64,000 nucleotides of DNA from Sphingomonas carotinifaciens (GCF_009789535.1 NZ_WSUT01000005.1:2804001-2868000); one strand, 5' to 3'. Counted from the stretch's first letter, positions 20,716 to 29,509 are shown. Program-made: numbers and translations. The notes: a model not told the origin generated them from the letters alone.

Positions 20716-21279
20716 TCAATCCGCGCGGCGGACGTAGGTCTGCTCGTACACGTCGACCACGATGCGTGTGCCGGCCGCGATGTGCGGCGGCACCATCACG
20801 CGCACGCCATTGTCGAGCATCGCGGGCTTGTAGGACGACGAGGCCGTCTGCCCCTTCACCACCGCGTCCGCCTCGACGATGGTCGCCTCGATCGTGTCGG
20901 GCAACTGCACGCTGATCGGCTCTTCGTCATAGAGTTCCATCACCACGTCCATGCCGTCCTGCAGGAACGCGGCGGCATCGCCCAGCAGATCGCGCGGCAG
21001 CGAGACCTGGTCGTAGGTGTCCTTGTCCATGAAGACCAGGCTATCGCCGTCGGCAAACAGGAACTGGAAGTCCTTGGTGTCGAGGCGGACGCGCTCCACC
21101 GTCTCGGCCGAGCGGAAGCGGACATTGTTCTTGCGGCCGTCGCGCAGGTTTTTCAACTCGACCTGCATATAGGCGCCACCCTTGCCGGGCTGCGTATGCT
21201 GGATCTTCACCGCGCGCCAGATGCCGCCTTCATACTCGATGATGTTGCCGGGACGAATGTCCACGCCGCTGATCTTCAT
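20716..21279 (-). CDS. efp: Elongation factor P
   Basis: A 187-residue translation factor that relieves ribosome stalling at proline runs. It has the KOW-like N-terminal domain starting [12 protein letters not shown], the modifiable lysine region PGKGGAYMQ (Lys33), and two OB-fold domains with the C-terminal signature around [16 protein letters not shown] 21279 gives the standard length. The gene is 56 bases downstream of the M23 peptidase. Confidence 0.95.
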   Translation of the reverse strand: MKISGVDIRPGNIIEYEGGIWRAVKIQHTQPGKGGAYMQVELKNLRDGRKNNVRFRSAETVERVRLDTKDFQFLFADGDSLVFMDKDTYDQVSLPRDLLGDAAAFLQDGMDVVMELYDEEPISVQLPDTIEATIVEADAVVKGQTASSSYKPAMLDNGVRVMVPPHIAAGTRIVVDVYEQTYVRRAD

Positions 21280-21335
21280 GGGGTTCAACCTGCTGGAAAG
21301 AGCGAAGGGCGTCGCTACGCCCGGTGTCGCGCGAT

Positions 21336-21917
21336 CTAGCGATTGGCGTCCGGTTCGGCAAGCAGCGGGTATGGGTTGACGTTCGCGCCCTGCCACCAGC
21401 GCTCGCCCGGCGCCATCCGCTTGATCTCGAAATGCAGGTGGGGTGCGCCGGGATCGGCATTGCCCGTCGCCCCGACAAAGCCGATCGCCTCGCCGCCGCG
21501 TACCACCTGCCCTTCGTGCAATCCCGGCCGATATCCTGCCAGATGCGCGTAATAATAGACGGTGCCGCCGTCGGCGCTGCGCTGGTAGATGGTGTGCCCG
21601 CCGTCATGGCTGTCGAACAGCTTCTCGATGGTGCCCGGCGCGGTCGCGAGCACCGGCGTTCCCCTCGCCGCCATAATGTCGATGGCATGATGTTCGCGCG
21701 ATCCACCGGCCCGCGCCTCGCCCCAATTGTCGCGCAGTGCCGCTATGGAGGCACCGCGCACCGGCACGCGCAAGCCCTTCGCCGCCACCTCGACTGCCGG
21801 GGCCGAAACCCGCGGGGTCGGCACAGGCGCCGGAGACGGCCCGAACGATAGCATCGACGCAAAGGCGCCAGCCACGAGCAGGATCAGCGCCAGAATACCC
21901 CAACCGAGCCGCGTCAC
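21336..21917 (-). CDS. M23 family metallopeptidase (LytM domain)
   Basis: A 193-residue protein with an N-terminal membrane anchor or signal (about 5-25), a Pro/Ala linker and a LytM-type domain. Zinc ligands fit HHAIDI (HxxxD) and HLHFEIK (HxH). It is expected to act on or bind peptidoglycan in the periplasm, either as an endopeptidase or as an amidase activator. The start is GTG at 21917. It belongs to the same strand block as efp and suhB. Confidence 0.85.
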   Translation of the reverse strand: MTRLGWGILALILLVAGAFASMLSFGPSPAPVPTPRVSAPAVEVAAKGLRVPVRGASIAALRDNWGEARAGGSREHHAIDIMAARGTPVLATAPGTIEKLFDSHDGGHTIYQRSADGGTVYYYAHLAGYRPGLHEGQVVRGGEAIGFVGATGNADPGAPHLHFEIKRMAPGERWWQGANVNPYPLLAEPDANR

Positions 21918-22000
21918 CGCATCACGTCCGGCACATCACGCCAGCGCGCATTCTCATCATCCGCAACGATGGCGCCCAGGCCCGACACGGCACATCCGGA

Positions 22001-22168
22001 TCAGCGCGTCCCTGTGTCGCCGCTCGCCGCCACATGAAGAGCCGTTGTCGGACCATGATGCGGCTGCGTACCATCATCGGCACGCGATTGTGCCGGCGCC
22101 GGCCCGGTCGCGACGGCTACTATCGCGGCGGCGATACCACCCGCCATCGCCATACCCAGCTTCCGCAT
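22001..22168 (-). CDS. Small secreted protein, function unknown
   Basis: A 55-residue ORF beginning MRKLGMAMAGG with a hydrophobic core and a PAPAQS signal-peptidase-like site near residue 27. The mature part of about 28 residues is polar and His-rich. I do not recognise a family. It sits between thiE and the M23 gene on the same strand. The classical signal peptide argues that it is real, but it is short and could be spurious. Confidence 0.45.
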   Translation of the reverse strand: MRKLGMAMAGGIAAAIVAVATGPAPAQSRADDGTQPHHGPTTALHVAASGDTGTR

Positions 22169-22253
22169 CACACGCTCCACACACACATCGCCCAGATCGA
22201 TGGGAAAACGCGGCGCCTGCTGCTTGTTTCCGATCCGCAATGAGTTCCGCGGC

Positions 22254-22943
22254 TTATCTGGCGTCCAGCACCTCGGAAAAGGCACGCACTGCCGCAGCCT
22301 CGTCGCCGTTCCACACCGCGCCACAGGTCGCGATGAAGTCGACACCCGCCCGGATCAGCGGCGCGGCGTTGTCCGGGGTGATTCCCCCGATCGCCACCGC
22401 CGGCAATTCGAACACCGTCGACCACCAGGATAGCAGCACCGGTTCCGCCTGATGCTTCACGGCCTTGGTCGTAGTCGGATAGAAGCTGCCGAACGCGACA
22501 TAATCCGCACCGCGCTCGCCCGCCTCCATCGCCAGATGGCGGCTGTCATGACAGGTCACGCCGATCTGCACCGACGGCCCCAACACGTCGCGCGCCTCGC
22601 GCGGGTCGCCGTCATCCTGCCCCAGATGCACGCCGTCCGCCCCGAGCCGCTTGGCTAGGCTGATCGAATCGTTGACGATAAAGGCGACCTCGCGATCGGC
22701 GCACAGCCGCTGCAACGGCTCGGCCAGCTTGGCCGCGACATGCTGGTCCATGTCCTTGACCCGGAACTGGAACGCCGCCACCGGCCCGGCGTCCAGCGCG
22801 CGCGCCAGCCGGTCGGGAAAGTCGCCCCCCACCTCCAGCGGCGAGATCAGGTAGAGCTGGCACGGCGGGCGCCGCACGTCGCGCGTGAACGCGGCGGCGA
22901 AATCGGGGTCGAGCGGGCCAAGCGGATCGTCTTCAAGCGTCAT
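22254..22943 (-). CDS. thiE: Thiamine phosphate synthase
   Basis: A 229-residue TIM-barrel enzyme that couples the hydroxymethylpyrimidine diphosphate and thiazole phosphate moieties of thiamine. It contains QFRVKDMD, VNDSISLAKRLGADGVHLGQDD (the Mg-pyrophosphate site) and AIGGITPDNA. The GSFYPTTTKAVKHQ loop replaces the usual TxTK variant. No other thi genes and no TPP riboswitch are nearby. The protein has an N-terminal extension of about 28 residues before the barrel. Confidence 0.88.
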   Translation of the reverse strand: MTLEDDPLGPLDPDFAAAFTRDVRRPPCQLYLISPLEVGGDFPDRLARALDAGPVAAFQFRVKDMDQHVAAKLAEPLQRLCADREVAFIVNDSISLAKRLGADGVHLGQDDGDPREARDVLGPSVQIGVTCHDSRHLAMEAGERGADYVAFGSFYPTTTKAVKHQAEPVLLSWWSTVFELPAVAIGGITPDNAAPLIRAGVDFIATCGAVWNGDEAAAVRAFSEVLDAR

Positions 22944-22980
22944 GCCCCGCTCCTAGTCGCGCAACCGGCGCGCAACAACT

Positions 22981-23002
22981 CCCCTCCCGCAAGCGGGAGG
23001 GG
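22981..23002 (-). terminator. Perfect 10-bp hairpin downstream of the aldolase gene
   Basis: CCCCTCCCGC at 22981-22990 pairs exactly with GCGGGAGGGG at 22993-23002, 8 bases after the stop of the aldolase gene on the minus strand. It is followed in that direction by AGTTGTTG, which is only weakly T-rich. It probably terminates or attenuates aldolase transcription before thiE. Confidence 0.55.
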
Positions 23003-23010
23003 AAGATGGC

Positions 23011-23919
23011 TCATGCCTCGCCCTTGTAGATCGCGACCAGCTTGTCGAGCATCGCCACCGCATCGGCCCGCGGCCGCTGGAAGGTGTTGCGCCCGATGAT
23101 CGAACCATTGCCGCCACCGGCCAGAATATCGCGGGCATCCTGATAGACCGCGTCCGCGCCCTTGGCCGCGCCGCCCGAGAACACCACGATCCGGCGCCCG
23201 GCAAAGCTCGCCTGCACCACATGGCGCACGCGGTCCGCCTGGTTGGACCAGTCGGTGCCCTCATACACCTTTTGCGCCTCCGGCTGCTCGATATGGGCGG
23301 AGGGCAGCTTCACCTTGATGATGTGCGCACCCAGCAGCGCCGCCATGTGCGCGGCATAGGCCCCGACGTCGAGCGCCAGCTCACCGTCCTTGGACAGCTT
23401 GCCGCCGCGCGGATAGCTCCAGATCACGGTGGCGAGGCCCGCCTCCTTGGCCTGTGCCGACAGGATGGCGATCTGGTCCATCGCATCGAAGATGCCGTCC
23501 GACCCGGGATAGATGGTGAAGCCGATCGCCGCGCAGCCCAGCCGCACCGCGTCCTCGACGCTACCCGTCACCGCCTGGTTGATCGAGGTGGCCCAGCTGT
23601 TGGAGCTGTTGATCTTCAGGATGGTCGGGATCTGCCCGGCAAAGGTTTCCGCCCCCGCCTCCAGCATGCCCAGCGGCGCGGCATAGGCCGACAGGCCGGC
23701 ATCGATCGCCAGCTGGAAATGGTAATGCGGATCGTAGGCGTCGGGGTTGACCGCAAAGGAGCGCGCCGGCCCATGCTCGAACCCCTGATCGACCGGCAGG
23801 ATGATCAGCTTGCCGGTGCCGCCCAGCCGTCCCTGCATCAGGATGCGGGCCAGATTGGCCTTCACCGCCGGATTGGTGCCTTCGTACTTGTCCAATATGG
23901 CCTTGACGATCGGGGTCAT
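23011..23919 (-). CDS. Fructose-bisphosphate aldolase, class I (DhnA/FbaB type)
   Basis: A 302-residue Schiff-base aldolase of the DeoC/LacD/DhnA family, cleaving fructose-1,6-bisphosphate in glycolysis or acting in reverse in gluconeogenesis. It has IILPVDQGFEHGP, IGFTIYPGSD, VIWSYPRGG and an active-site lysine candidate in IIKVKLPS. ATG 23919 follows CAGGAGAG. The frame remains open upstream, but homology ends here. The neighbouring gap and pgk genes suggest clustering of glycolytic functions, separated by a toxin-antitoxin pair. Confidence 0.9.
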   Translation of the reverse strand: MTPIVKAILDKYEGTNPAVKANLARILMQGRLGGTGKLIILPVDQGFEHGPARSFAVNPDAYDPHYHFQLAIDAGLSAYAAPLGMLEAGAETFAGQIPTILKINSSNSWATSINQAVTGSVEDAVRLGCAAIGFTIYPGSDGIFDAMDQIAILSAQAKEAGLATVIWSYPRGGKLSKDGELALDVGAYAAHMAALLGAHIIKVKLPSAHIEQPEAQKVYEGTDWSNQADRVRHVVQASFAGRRIVVFSGGAAKGADAVYQDARDILAGGGNGSIIGRNTFQRPRADAVAMLDKLVAIYKGEA

Positions 23920-23957
23920 CGAACTCTCCTGAGGAAGGTGACGTGAAAGGATCGGGT

Positions 23958-24287
23958 TCAGAGCATCAGCCAGCGCCGCAGCGCCTGGTCCACCTGCTCC
24001 ATCCGCGTGGGCGAGGCATGGCCCAGCACCTTGACGATGCGCCCGCGCGGCACCGACAGGATCTTGTCGCACTGCACCTCGCACTCGACGGTGAGGCCGG
24101 TATGCTCGCGCGGGGAGAAGGCGACGCGGAACAGCGCCTCGCCCCCCACCACGCTGGTCATCGGGCACAGGGTGATGGTGTTGTGCGTCTCGTTGTACAG
24201 GTCGGACTGGACGACCAGGAACGGGCGGTGATCGCCGCCCTCCTCGCCGGTGCCTGCCAGCACGATCGCGCCGTGGCTGATCTTCAT
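23958..24287 (-). CDS. Type II toxin, PemK/MazF family
   Basis: A 109-residue protein of the PemK/MazF endoribonuclease fold, expected to cleave mRNA when free of antitoxin. Fits to the family are the GAIVLAGTGEEGGDHRPFLV opening, a QSDLYNET loop and VQCDKILSVPRGRIVKVLG near the C-terminus. The ATG overlaps the antitoxin stop (ATGA), typical of translational coupling. Cleavage specificity cannot be read from sequence. Confidence 0.85.
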   Translation of the reverse strand: MKISHGAIVLAGTGEEGGDHRPFLVVQSDLYNETHNTITLCPMTSVVGGEALFRVAFSPREHTGLTVECEVQCDKILSVPRGRIVKVLGHASPTRMEQVDQALRRWLML

Positions 24288-24514
24288 GCCGCGTCCTCGG
24301 CCGCCATCGCGTTCCACAGCGCGAAATCCTCGGCCTTGTCCCGCCGCGACGCGCGCTCGGACTGACGGCGTGCCTCCCGGCGATACGCTTCGTCGTGCAG
24401 GTCGACATAGCGCCGCACCGCCTCGCGCGCGATGTCGCTCTTGCTGCGCCCCTGCGTGCGCGCAACGGCCGCCAGCCGTTCTTCCAGTTCCGTATCCAAC
24501 CGGACGCCGAGCAT
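24284..24514 (-). CDS. Ribbon-helix-helix antitoxin
   Basis: A 76-residue protein. The N-terminal half, MLGVRLDTELEERLAAVA followed by GRSKSDIAREAVRRYVD, is a ribbon-helix-helix DNA-binding domain of the CopG/RelB-like type. The charged C-terminal half would wrap the toxin. It precedes the toxin with a 4-base overlap, the normal antitoxin-first order. Two candidate operators lie just upstream at 24527-24542 and 24558-24573. Confidence 0.85.
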   Translation of the reverse strand: MLGVRLDTELEERLAAVARTQGRSKSDIAREAVRRYVDLHDEAYRREARRQSERASRRDKAEDFALWNAMAAEDAA

Positions 24515-24526
24515 CCATCACTCTCC

Positions 24527-24542
24527 GTTTAACGCGTTTAAC
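24527..24542. promoter_or_regulatory. Tandem GTTTAAC repeats, candidate antitoxin operator
   Basis: GTTTAAC occurs at 24527-24533 and again at 24536-24542, a 9-base period, 13 bases upstream of the antitoxin ATG. Ribbon-helix-helix proteins often bind short tandem sites. Assignment is by position only. Confidence 0.45.
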
Positions 24543-24557
24543 CTACGCCGCTTGGCC

Positions 24558-24573
24558 GTGCATTGCAATGCAC
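24558..24573. promoter_or_regulatory. 16-bp perfect palindrome upstream of the toxin-antitoxin pair
   Basis: GTGCATTGCAATGCAC is an exact palindrome 44 bases upstream of the antitoxin start. It lies between the pgk terminator and the antitoxin gene and is a good candidate autoregulatory operator. No protein of the neighbouring glycolytic operon is a regulator. Confidence 0.55.
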
Positions 24574-24580
24574 CATGACG

Positions 24581-24616
24581 AAAAACGCCGCGGCGGCCCG
24601 TAAGCCCCCGCGGCGT
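24581..24616 (-). terminator. Intrinsic terminator of the gap-MOSC-pgk operon
   Basis: On the minus strand, ACGCCGCGG (24616-24608) pairs with CCGCGGCGT (24593-24585) and is followed directly by TTTTT. This is a textbook stem plus U-run 26 bases after the pgk stop. Confidence 0.85.
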
Positions 24617-24642
24617 CCGAATGTCTAACCTTTTGAGGGTGT

Positions 24643-25833
24643 TCAGGCGCGAAGCGCGGCCACCCCCGGCAGTTCGCGGCCTTCCATCCATTCCAGGAAC
24701 GCACCGCCCGCGGTCGAGACGAAGGTGAACTTGTCCCCCACGCCCGCCTGGTTCAGCGCGGCCACCGTATCCCCGCCGCCGGCGACGGAGACGAGGCTGC
24801 CATCCTGCGTCAGCGCCGCGGCGGTCTTGGCCAGGCTGACGGTGGCGGTGTCGAAGGGCGGCGTTTCGAACGCACCCAGCGGCCCGTTCCACACCAGCGT
24901 CCGGCAATTCTTCAGCACGTCGCCCAGCGCTTCCACCGCGTTCGGCCCCAGGTCGAGGATCATCTCGTCCGCGGCCACTTCATGGACGTTCACCGTCCGC
25001 GTCGCGGGGTTCGGCTTGAATTCGGTGGCGACCACCACGTCGTACGGCAGGTGGACGGTGCAGTTCGCCCGGTCCGCCGCCTCCAGAATCTCTTCGGCCG
25101 TATCGGTCAGGTCGTGTTCGCACAGCGACTTGCCCACGTCGACGCCGCGCGCCGCCAGAAAGGTATTGGCCATGCCGCCACCGATGATCAGGTGATCGAC
25201 CTTGCCGACCAGATGCTTCAGCACCGCCAGTTTGGTCGAAACCTTGGCCCCGCCGACCACCGCCGCCACCGGATGCTCGGGCGCGCCCAGCGCCTTTTCC
25301 AGCGCGTCGAGTTCGGCCTCCATCGCGCGACCCGCATAGGCGGGCAACACCCGCGCCAGCCCCTCGGTCGAAGCATGCGCCCGGTGCGCGGCGGAAAAGG
25401 CATCGTTGACGTACAGGTCGCCGAGCTTTGCGAACCGCTCGACCACCGCCGGATCGTTCTTTTCCTCGCCGCCGAAGAAACGGGTGTTCTCCAGGATCGC
25501 GATGTCGCCCGGCTGCATCGTGGCCACCGCCGCCTCGTCTCCTTCCCAGTCGATGTAGCGCACTTCGCGCCCCAGCACTGCGCCATAGGGCCGCGCCAGC
25601 ATCGCCAGCGACATCTCCGGGTTCGGCACGCCCTTGGGCCGGCCGAAATGCGCCAGGATCAACACGATCGCGCCCTTGTCCGCCAGTTCGGTGACGGTCG
25701 CGATCGTTGCGCGCAGCCGGGTGTCGTCGGTCACCTGTCCGTCCGCCATCGGCACGTTCAGGTCCTCGCGCACCAGCACGCGCCTGCCGTGGAGTTCGCC
25801 GATATCGTCGAGCGTCTTGAATGCCTTGGTCAT
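24643..25833 (-). CDS. pgk: Phosphoglycerate kinase
   Basis: A 396-residue glycolytic enzyme making ATP from 1,3-bisphosphoglycerate. Landmarks are [19 protein letters not shown] (substrate-binding N-domain), [32 protein letters not shown] and the C-terminal [11 protein letters not shown] nucleotide loop. The ATG overlaps the MOSC stop by 4 bases. It ends at a strong terminator, so it is the last gene of gap-MOSC-pgk. Confidence 0.96.
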   Translation of the reverse strand: MTKAFKTLDDIGELHGRRVLVREDLNVPMADGQVTDDTRLRATIATVTELADKGAIVLILAHFGRPKGVPNPEMSLAMLARPYGAVLGREVRYIDWEGDEAAVATMQPGDIAILENTRFFGGEEKNDPAVVERFAKLGDLYVNDAFSAAHRAHASTEGLARVLPAYAGRAMEAELDALEKALGAPEHPVAAVVGGAKVSTKLAVLKHLVGKVDHLIIGGGMANTFLAARGVDVGKSLCEHDLTDTAEEILEAADRANCTVHLPYDVVVATEFKPNPATRTVNVHEVAADEMILDLGPNAVEALGDVLKNCRTLVWNGPLGAFETPPFDTATVSLAKTAAALTQDGSLVSVAGGGDTVAALNQAGVGDKFTFVSTAGGAFLEWMEGRELPGVAALRA

Positions 25834-26288
25834 GCTTCCTCGATCCTGATCTGATCGCCGACAGCGATCGTTCCGCCCTCGATCACGCGCGCCAGCGCGC
25901 CGCCGCGCCAGTCCGGGGTCAACGCCGCCTCCAGCCCGGGCGCCACCGCCTCCATCCGGATGCACGGATCGCATTCCACCGTGATTTCCAGCAGCACCGG
26001 GCCGATGCGCAACCGCGTCCCCGGCACCTGCGGCAGGTCGAAATCATCGACCAGCAGGTTCGCACGCCGCTCCTGCCAGGGCAGGTCGGTGCCCAGCTCG
26101 GCCATCGCCGCCAGCCAGTCGCGCCGCTCGATCAGCGACACCTGCCGCCGGCCGCGGCCGCCGGGCTTTACCTGGCCCCGCCAATCGCCCTCGACCCCGC
26201 CATCCAGCGTCACCGCCGCGCTGGTCAGCACCTCCATCGGTGCCTTGGGGCGGGCACGCCGTGCGATGCCTGCAAGCGTACCCGTCAT
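25830..26288 (-). CDS. MOSC domain protein
   Basis: A 152-residue single MOSC (molybdenum cofactor sulfurase C-terminal) domain. It shows GVEGDWRG, a RRQVSLIER segment, [11 protein letters not shown] and the conserved cysteine in [15 protein letters not shown] proteins usually handle molybdenum cofactor sulfur or bind thiols. Standalone ones are poorly understood. It sits 30 bases after gap and overlaps pgk by 4 bases, so it is translated with glycolytic enzymes. Nothing in the window concerns molybdenum. Confidence 0.85.
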   Translation of the reverse strand: MTGTLAGIARRARPKAPMEVLTSAAVTLDGGVEGDWRGQVKPGGRGRRQVSLIERRDWLAAMAELGTDLPWQERRANLLVDDFDLPQVPGTRLRIGPVLLEITVECDPCIRMEAVAPGLEAALTPDWRGGALARVIEGGTIAVGDQIRIEEA

Positions 26289-26318
26289 GCCCGCCCCATC
26301 CTTCCAATCACGCTCGGC

Positions 26319-27329
26319 TCAGAGGAACTTCGCCATGGCGGTCGCGGTGTCGACCATGCGGTTGGAGAAGCCCCATTCATTGTCGTACCAGCTGACCACG
26401 CGCACCAGCTTGCCGTCGATCACCGCCGTCTCCAGGCTGTCGACGGTCGAGGATTGCGGCGAGTGCATCAGGTCGATCGAGACCAGCGGCTCGTCCGAGA
26501 AGACCAGCACACCCTTCAGCGGGCCCTCGTCCGCGGCGGCCTTCAGGATCGCGTTCACCTCGTCCTTGGTGGTGTCGCGCTTGGGCGTGAAGGTCAGGTC
26601 GACCAGGCTGACATCGGGCACCGGCACGCGGATCGCCGAGCCGTCCAGCTTGCCCTTCAGCTCGGGCAGGACCTCGCCGACCGCGCGGGCGGCACCCGTG
26701 GTGGTCGGGATCATCGACATCGCCGCGGCGCGCGCGCGGCGCAGGTCCGGGTGGATCTGGTCGAGGATCTTCTGGTCGTTGGTATAGGCATGCACCGTGG
26801 TCATCAGGCCGCGCTCGATGCCGATCGCATCGTTCAGCACCTTGGCCACCGGTGCCAGGCAGTTGGTGGTGCACGACGCGTTCGACACGATCGTGTGACC
26901 GGCCTCCAGCTTGTCATGGTTCACGCCGTACACGACGGTCAGGTCCACGCCCTTGCCGGGTGCCGAGATCAGCACCTTCTTGGCGCCGGCATCCAGATGC
27001 TTCTGGCACGATGCCTTGTCCGTGAAGAAGCCGGTGCACTCCAGCACCAGGTCGACGCCCAGTTCCTTGTGCGGCAGGTTGGCCGGATCGCGCTCGGCGG
27101 TCACGCGGATGTGCTTGCCGTCGATCACGATGTCGTTGCCCTCGGCATGGACCTCGCCCGGATACTTGCCGTGCACGCTGTCGCGGCTGAACAGCCAGGC
27201 GTTCGACTTGGCGTCTGCCAGGTCGTTGATCGCGACCAGCTCCAGTTCGCCTGCGCCACGCTCCAGAATGGCGCGGGCGACCAGACGACCGATGCGGCCG
27301 AAGCCGTTGATTGCAACCTTGACCGTCAT
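26319..27329 (-). CDS. gap: Glyceraldehyde-3-phosphate dehydrogenase, type I
   Basis: A 336-residue NAD-dependent glycolytic enzyme. The Rossmann motif [10 protein letters not shown] begins at residue 8. The catalytic Cys153 lies in SNASCTTNC, and a C-terminal [15 protein letters not shown] block is present. It is the first gene of gap-MOSC-pgk. Its promoter should lie in the 224 bases shared with the divergent zapA cluster. I saw no convincing boxes there. Confidence 0.96.
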   Translation of the reverse strand: MTVKVAINGFGRIGRLVARAILERGAGELELVAINDLADAKSNAWLFSRDSVHGKYPGEVHAEGNDIVIDGKHIRVTAERDPANLPHKELGVDLVLECTGFFTDKASCQKHLDAGAKKVLISAPGKGVDLTVVYGVNHDKLEAGHTIVSNASCTTNCLAPVAKVLNDAIGIERGLMTTVHAYTNDQKILDQIHPDLRRARAAAMSMIPTTTGAARAVGEVLPELKGKLDGSAIRVPVPDVSLVDLTFTPKRDTTKDEVNAILKAAADEGPLKGVLVFSDEPLVSIDLMHSPQSSTVDSLETAVIDGKLVRVVSWYDNEWGFSNRMVDTATAMAKFL

Positions 27330-27553
27330 GCCAGCAATCTCCTACAAATGTCTGTCAAATCACCGGGAGCACCCCGGCGATCATCACGCCCGCCCGTCAC
27401 GGTACATCGCTGCACTGCACGCGCTTAAGCGTTCGGCACTGCCTTTCGGAGCCGCGCCGCCTGCTGTCAACCGTTGCGCGGCCTTCGCCGGCAACATGGG
27501 CGGTGCACTGCTTCCCGCTTGCCGCAACCCCGGCCGCCGCCTAAGTCCGGATC

Positions 27554-27748
27554 ATGCCAGAGCCGACCGCACCGCCCGCCACCGCCGTGGACCGTATCGA
27601 CGCCGCCATCGCGCGCATCGAATCCGCGATCGAGGCGCGGCTGGACAGTGCTGCTGCGCTGGCCGAGCGCCACGCCGCGCTCAAGGAGCGCATGGCGGAG
27701 GCGGTGCACGCGCTCGATGAGGTCATTGCGCGCGGGGCGCAGAACTGA
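27554..27748 (+). CDS. Small coiled-coil protein upstream of zapA
   Basis: A 64-residue, almost entirely helical protein with heptad-like runs of Ala, Glu, Arg and Leu (DRIDAAIARIESAIEARL). The stop and the zapA start overlap as TGATG. Alphaproteobacteria often carry such a small ORF before zapA. Its role is unknown, perhaps linked to division. Confidence 0.65.
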   Translation: MPEPTAPPATAVDRIDAAIARIESAIEARLDSAAALAERHAALKERMAEAVHALDEVIARGAQN

Positions 27749-28056
27749 TGGCACAGGTCACGCTCAGCATCGGCGGCCGCCCGCACACCGTGCAATGCCG
27801 CGATGGCGAAGAGGCGCGGCTGCGCACGCTGGGGCAGGTTCTCGATCAGCGCTGGACCGCGGCGCTGCGCGCTGCCGGCGGCCAGCACGGCGAACGCGCG
27901 ATGCTGTTCGTCGCCCTGATGCTCGCCGACGACCTCGAAGCCGTCGAGCGCCAGCCCCCGGCGGGCGCCGCGATCAGCGAGGCGACGCTCGATCGCATCG
28001 CCGATCGGCTGGAAAGTCTCGCCAATGCCCTTGAGCAAACCGGTCCGAGCGCCTAA
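27748..28056 (+). CDS. zapA: Cell division protein ZapA
   Basis: A 102-residue FtsZ-ring stabiliser. The N-terminal VTLSIGGRPHTVQCRDGEE strand-loop and the following helix ending RAMLFVALMLADDLEAVE match the ZapA globular domain. The remainder is a coiled coil for dimerisation. Position upstream of 6S RNA and ygfA supports the call. The promoter of the 6S RNA gene appears to lie within its final codons. Confidence 0.85.
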   Translation: MAQVTLSIGGRPHTVQCRDGEEARLRTLGQVLDQRWTAALRAAGGQHGERAMLFVALMLADDLEAVERQPPAGAAISEATLDRIADRLESLANALEQTGPSA

Positions 28057-28059
28057 GTC
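28031..28059 (+). promoter_or_regulatory. Candidate sigma-70 promoter for 6S RNA inside the end of zapA
   Basis: TTGAGC (28031-28036) and TAAGTC (28054-28059) are separated by 17 bases, ending a few bases before the conserved 5' part of the 6S RNA. The -10 box overlaps the zapA stop codon. Assignment is by position and consensus only. Confidence 0.5.
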
Positions 28060-28063
28060 CGTG

Positions 28064-28230
28064 TCCGGCGGGTTCTGCCCGGTACGAGCCTCAATCATCC
28101 CTGAGGCTATTCATCATCCAAGGGGGCTGTCCCTGCCCGGGCCCTGGCCCGACGCACATGGTCCCCACCTGACGTACTGGGCGTCAGTGGATATTCCGGC
28201 AAACGGCCATGGCGGTCCCGCCACCCGCCT
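28064..28230 (+). ncRNA. ssrS: 6S RNA
   Basis: The gap between zapA and the ygfA homologue is the conserved 6S site in proteobacteria. The sequence shows the expected closing stem: GGCGGGT at 28067-28073 pairs with ACCCGCC at 28223-28229. The interior is a long imperfect hairpin with a central open bubble. 6S RNA sequesters the sigma-70 polymerase in stationary phase. Ends are estimated, and the 3' end abuts the next start codon. Confidence 0.75.
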
Positions 28231-28233
28231 TTC

Positions 28234-28770
28234 ATGACCGATAAACGCGCCCTGCGCGCCCGCATGCGGGCGGTTCGCGACGGGCATGATCGCGTCCGTG
28301 CCCTGCCCGTTCCCGCCGCCTTTCTGGCGATGCTGCAAGGTGCCCGCACGATCGCCAGCTACATGCCGGTCGGCGCGGAGGCCGATCCCGCGCCCTTCAC
28401 CGACGCGGCGCGCAAGGCCGGGCTCGCCGTGGCGCTGCCCCATGTCATCGATCGCGCCACGCCGCTGCGTTTCCTCAACTGGGACGGCATCGCGCCGCTC
28501 GTCACCGGCCCCTTCGGCCTGCGCCAGCCCTTGCCCGCAGCACCGCCCGCCACGCCGGATATCATCCTCACTCCCCTCGTCGCCTTTGACGCGCGGGGCA
28601 ACCGGCTGGGCCAAGGCGCCGGCCACTATGACCGCGCCTTCGCCGAATTTCCCGATGCCCGCCGCATCGGCATCGCCTGGAGCGTGCAACAGGTCGATGC
28701 CCTCGCGCCCGACGCCTGGGACATCCCGCTGCACGCGATCGCCACCGAACTCGATTGGATCGTCCCATGA
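28234..28770 (+). CDS. 5-formyltetrahydrofolate cyclo-ligase
   Basis: A 178-residue enzyme converting 5-formyl-THF to 5,10-methenyl-THF with ATP. It contains the N-terminal basic helix KRALRARMRAVRD, TPLVAFDARGNRLGQGAGHYD (the family signature with the GxGxGYYD-like loop) and GIAWSVQQVD. It follows 6S RNA directly, the classic ssrS-ygfA arrangement in which both may be processed from one transcript. The stop overlaps the next start (ATGA). Confidence 0.9.
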   Translation: MTDKRALRARMRAVRDGHDRVRALPVPAAFLAMLQGARTIASYMPVGAEADPAPFTDAARKAGLAVALPHVIDRATPLRFLNWDGIAPLVTGPFGLRQPLPAAPPATPDIILTPLVAFDARGNRLGQGAGHYDRAFAEFPDARRIGIAWSVQQVDALAPDAWDIPLHAIATELDWIVP

Positions 28771-28970
28771 ACCCCAGTTGGCGCAAACCCGCAGGCATGC
28801 TCCTGATCCTCGCGATCATCGCCGCCTGGGCGATCCTGATCACCAGCCTGTCCGCCACGGTCGGCCGCTGGCACTGGACGCTGCAATTGGTGTTTTATCT
28901 CGTCACCGGCATCGTCTGGATCACACCGATGAAGCCGCTCCTTCGCTGGATGGAAGGCGGGCGGCGATAG
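28767..28970 (+). CDS. DUF2842 family small membrane protein
   Basis: A 67-residue protein with two membrane helices (about 10-30 and 38-58) and a basic C-terminus ending LLRWMEGGRR. Size, shape and position after the cyclo-ligase gene fit the alphaproteobacterial DUF2842 family. The start at 28767 overlaps the previous stop. Function is unknown. Confidence 0.65.
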   Translation: MNPSWRKPAGMLLILAIIAAWAILITSLSATVGRWHWTLQLVFYLVTGIVWITPMKPLLRWMEGGRR

Positions 28971-28976
28971 ATTCTG

Positions 28977-29160
28977 GTTCACGCGAAGACGCGAAGAATG
29001 CGCGTCTGCCGAACCCTCCCGCGACGTCCACGACCGGAAGACAAGCAACGATCGATGCTCGATCCATGAGCCTTCGGCTCGCGCGTCCCTATGCGTCTCC
29101 ACGTCTCCACGTCTCCACGCGAACAAAATCTTCTTCGCGCCTTCGCGCCTTCGCGCGAAC
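28977..29160. repeat. 8-bp tandem repeats bracketing an intergenic segment
   Basis: The 300-base gap 28971-29270 holds no gene I can support. It contains ACGCGAAG twice (28981-28996), CGTCTCCA three times (29094-29117) and CTTCGCGC three times (29133-29156). The first and last sets are near inverse complements, and both are flanked by GTTC/GAAC, so the region could fold as one large stem. It resembles intergenic repeats common in sphingomonads. Confidence 0.6.
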
Positions 29161-29270
29161 AAAAATCAACAGGCGCCCGACCAAAGCCGCACCTAAGTTT
29201 TCAACATCACCGGGGAGAATAAAATCCTCGCATCCCACGAGGCGGTGGATACGCCGTCCCATGAAAGGGA

Positions 29271-29347
<77 letters not shown>

Positions 29348-29432
29348 TAAGCGTCCGATGTCGCACAAGCGCGAGATCGTGCGATCCACAGGGATTTCGA
29401 CATTCCTTGACCACCGCCCCGAGAAGGGGAAA

Positions 29433-29509
<77 letters not shown>

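Noticed and set aside
22944..23010. TPP riboswitch before thiE
   Set aside because: Only 67 bases separate thiE from the aldolase gene. They hold a simple hairpin and no CUGAGA-type core.
28971..29160. CRISPR array
   Set aside because: Repeats are only 8 bases, contiguous and without unique spacers. No cas gene is present in the window.
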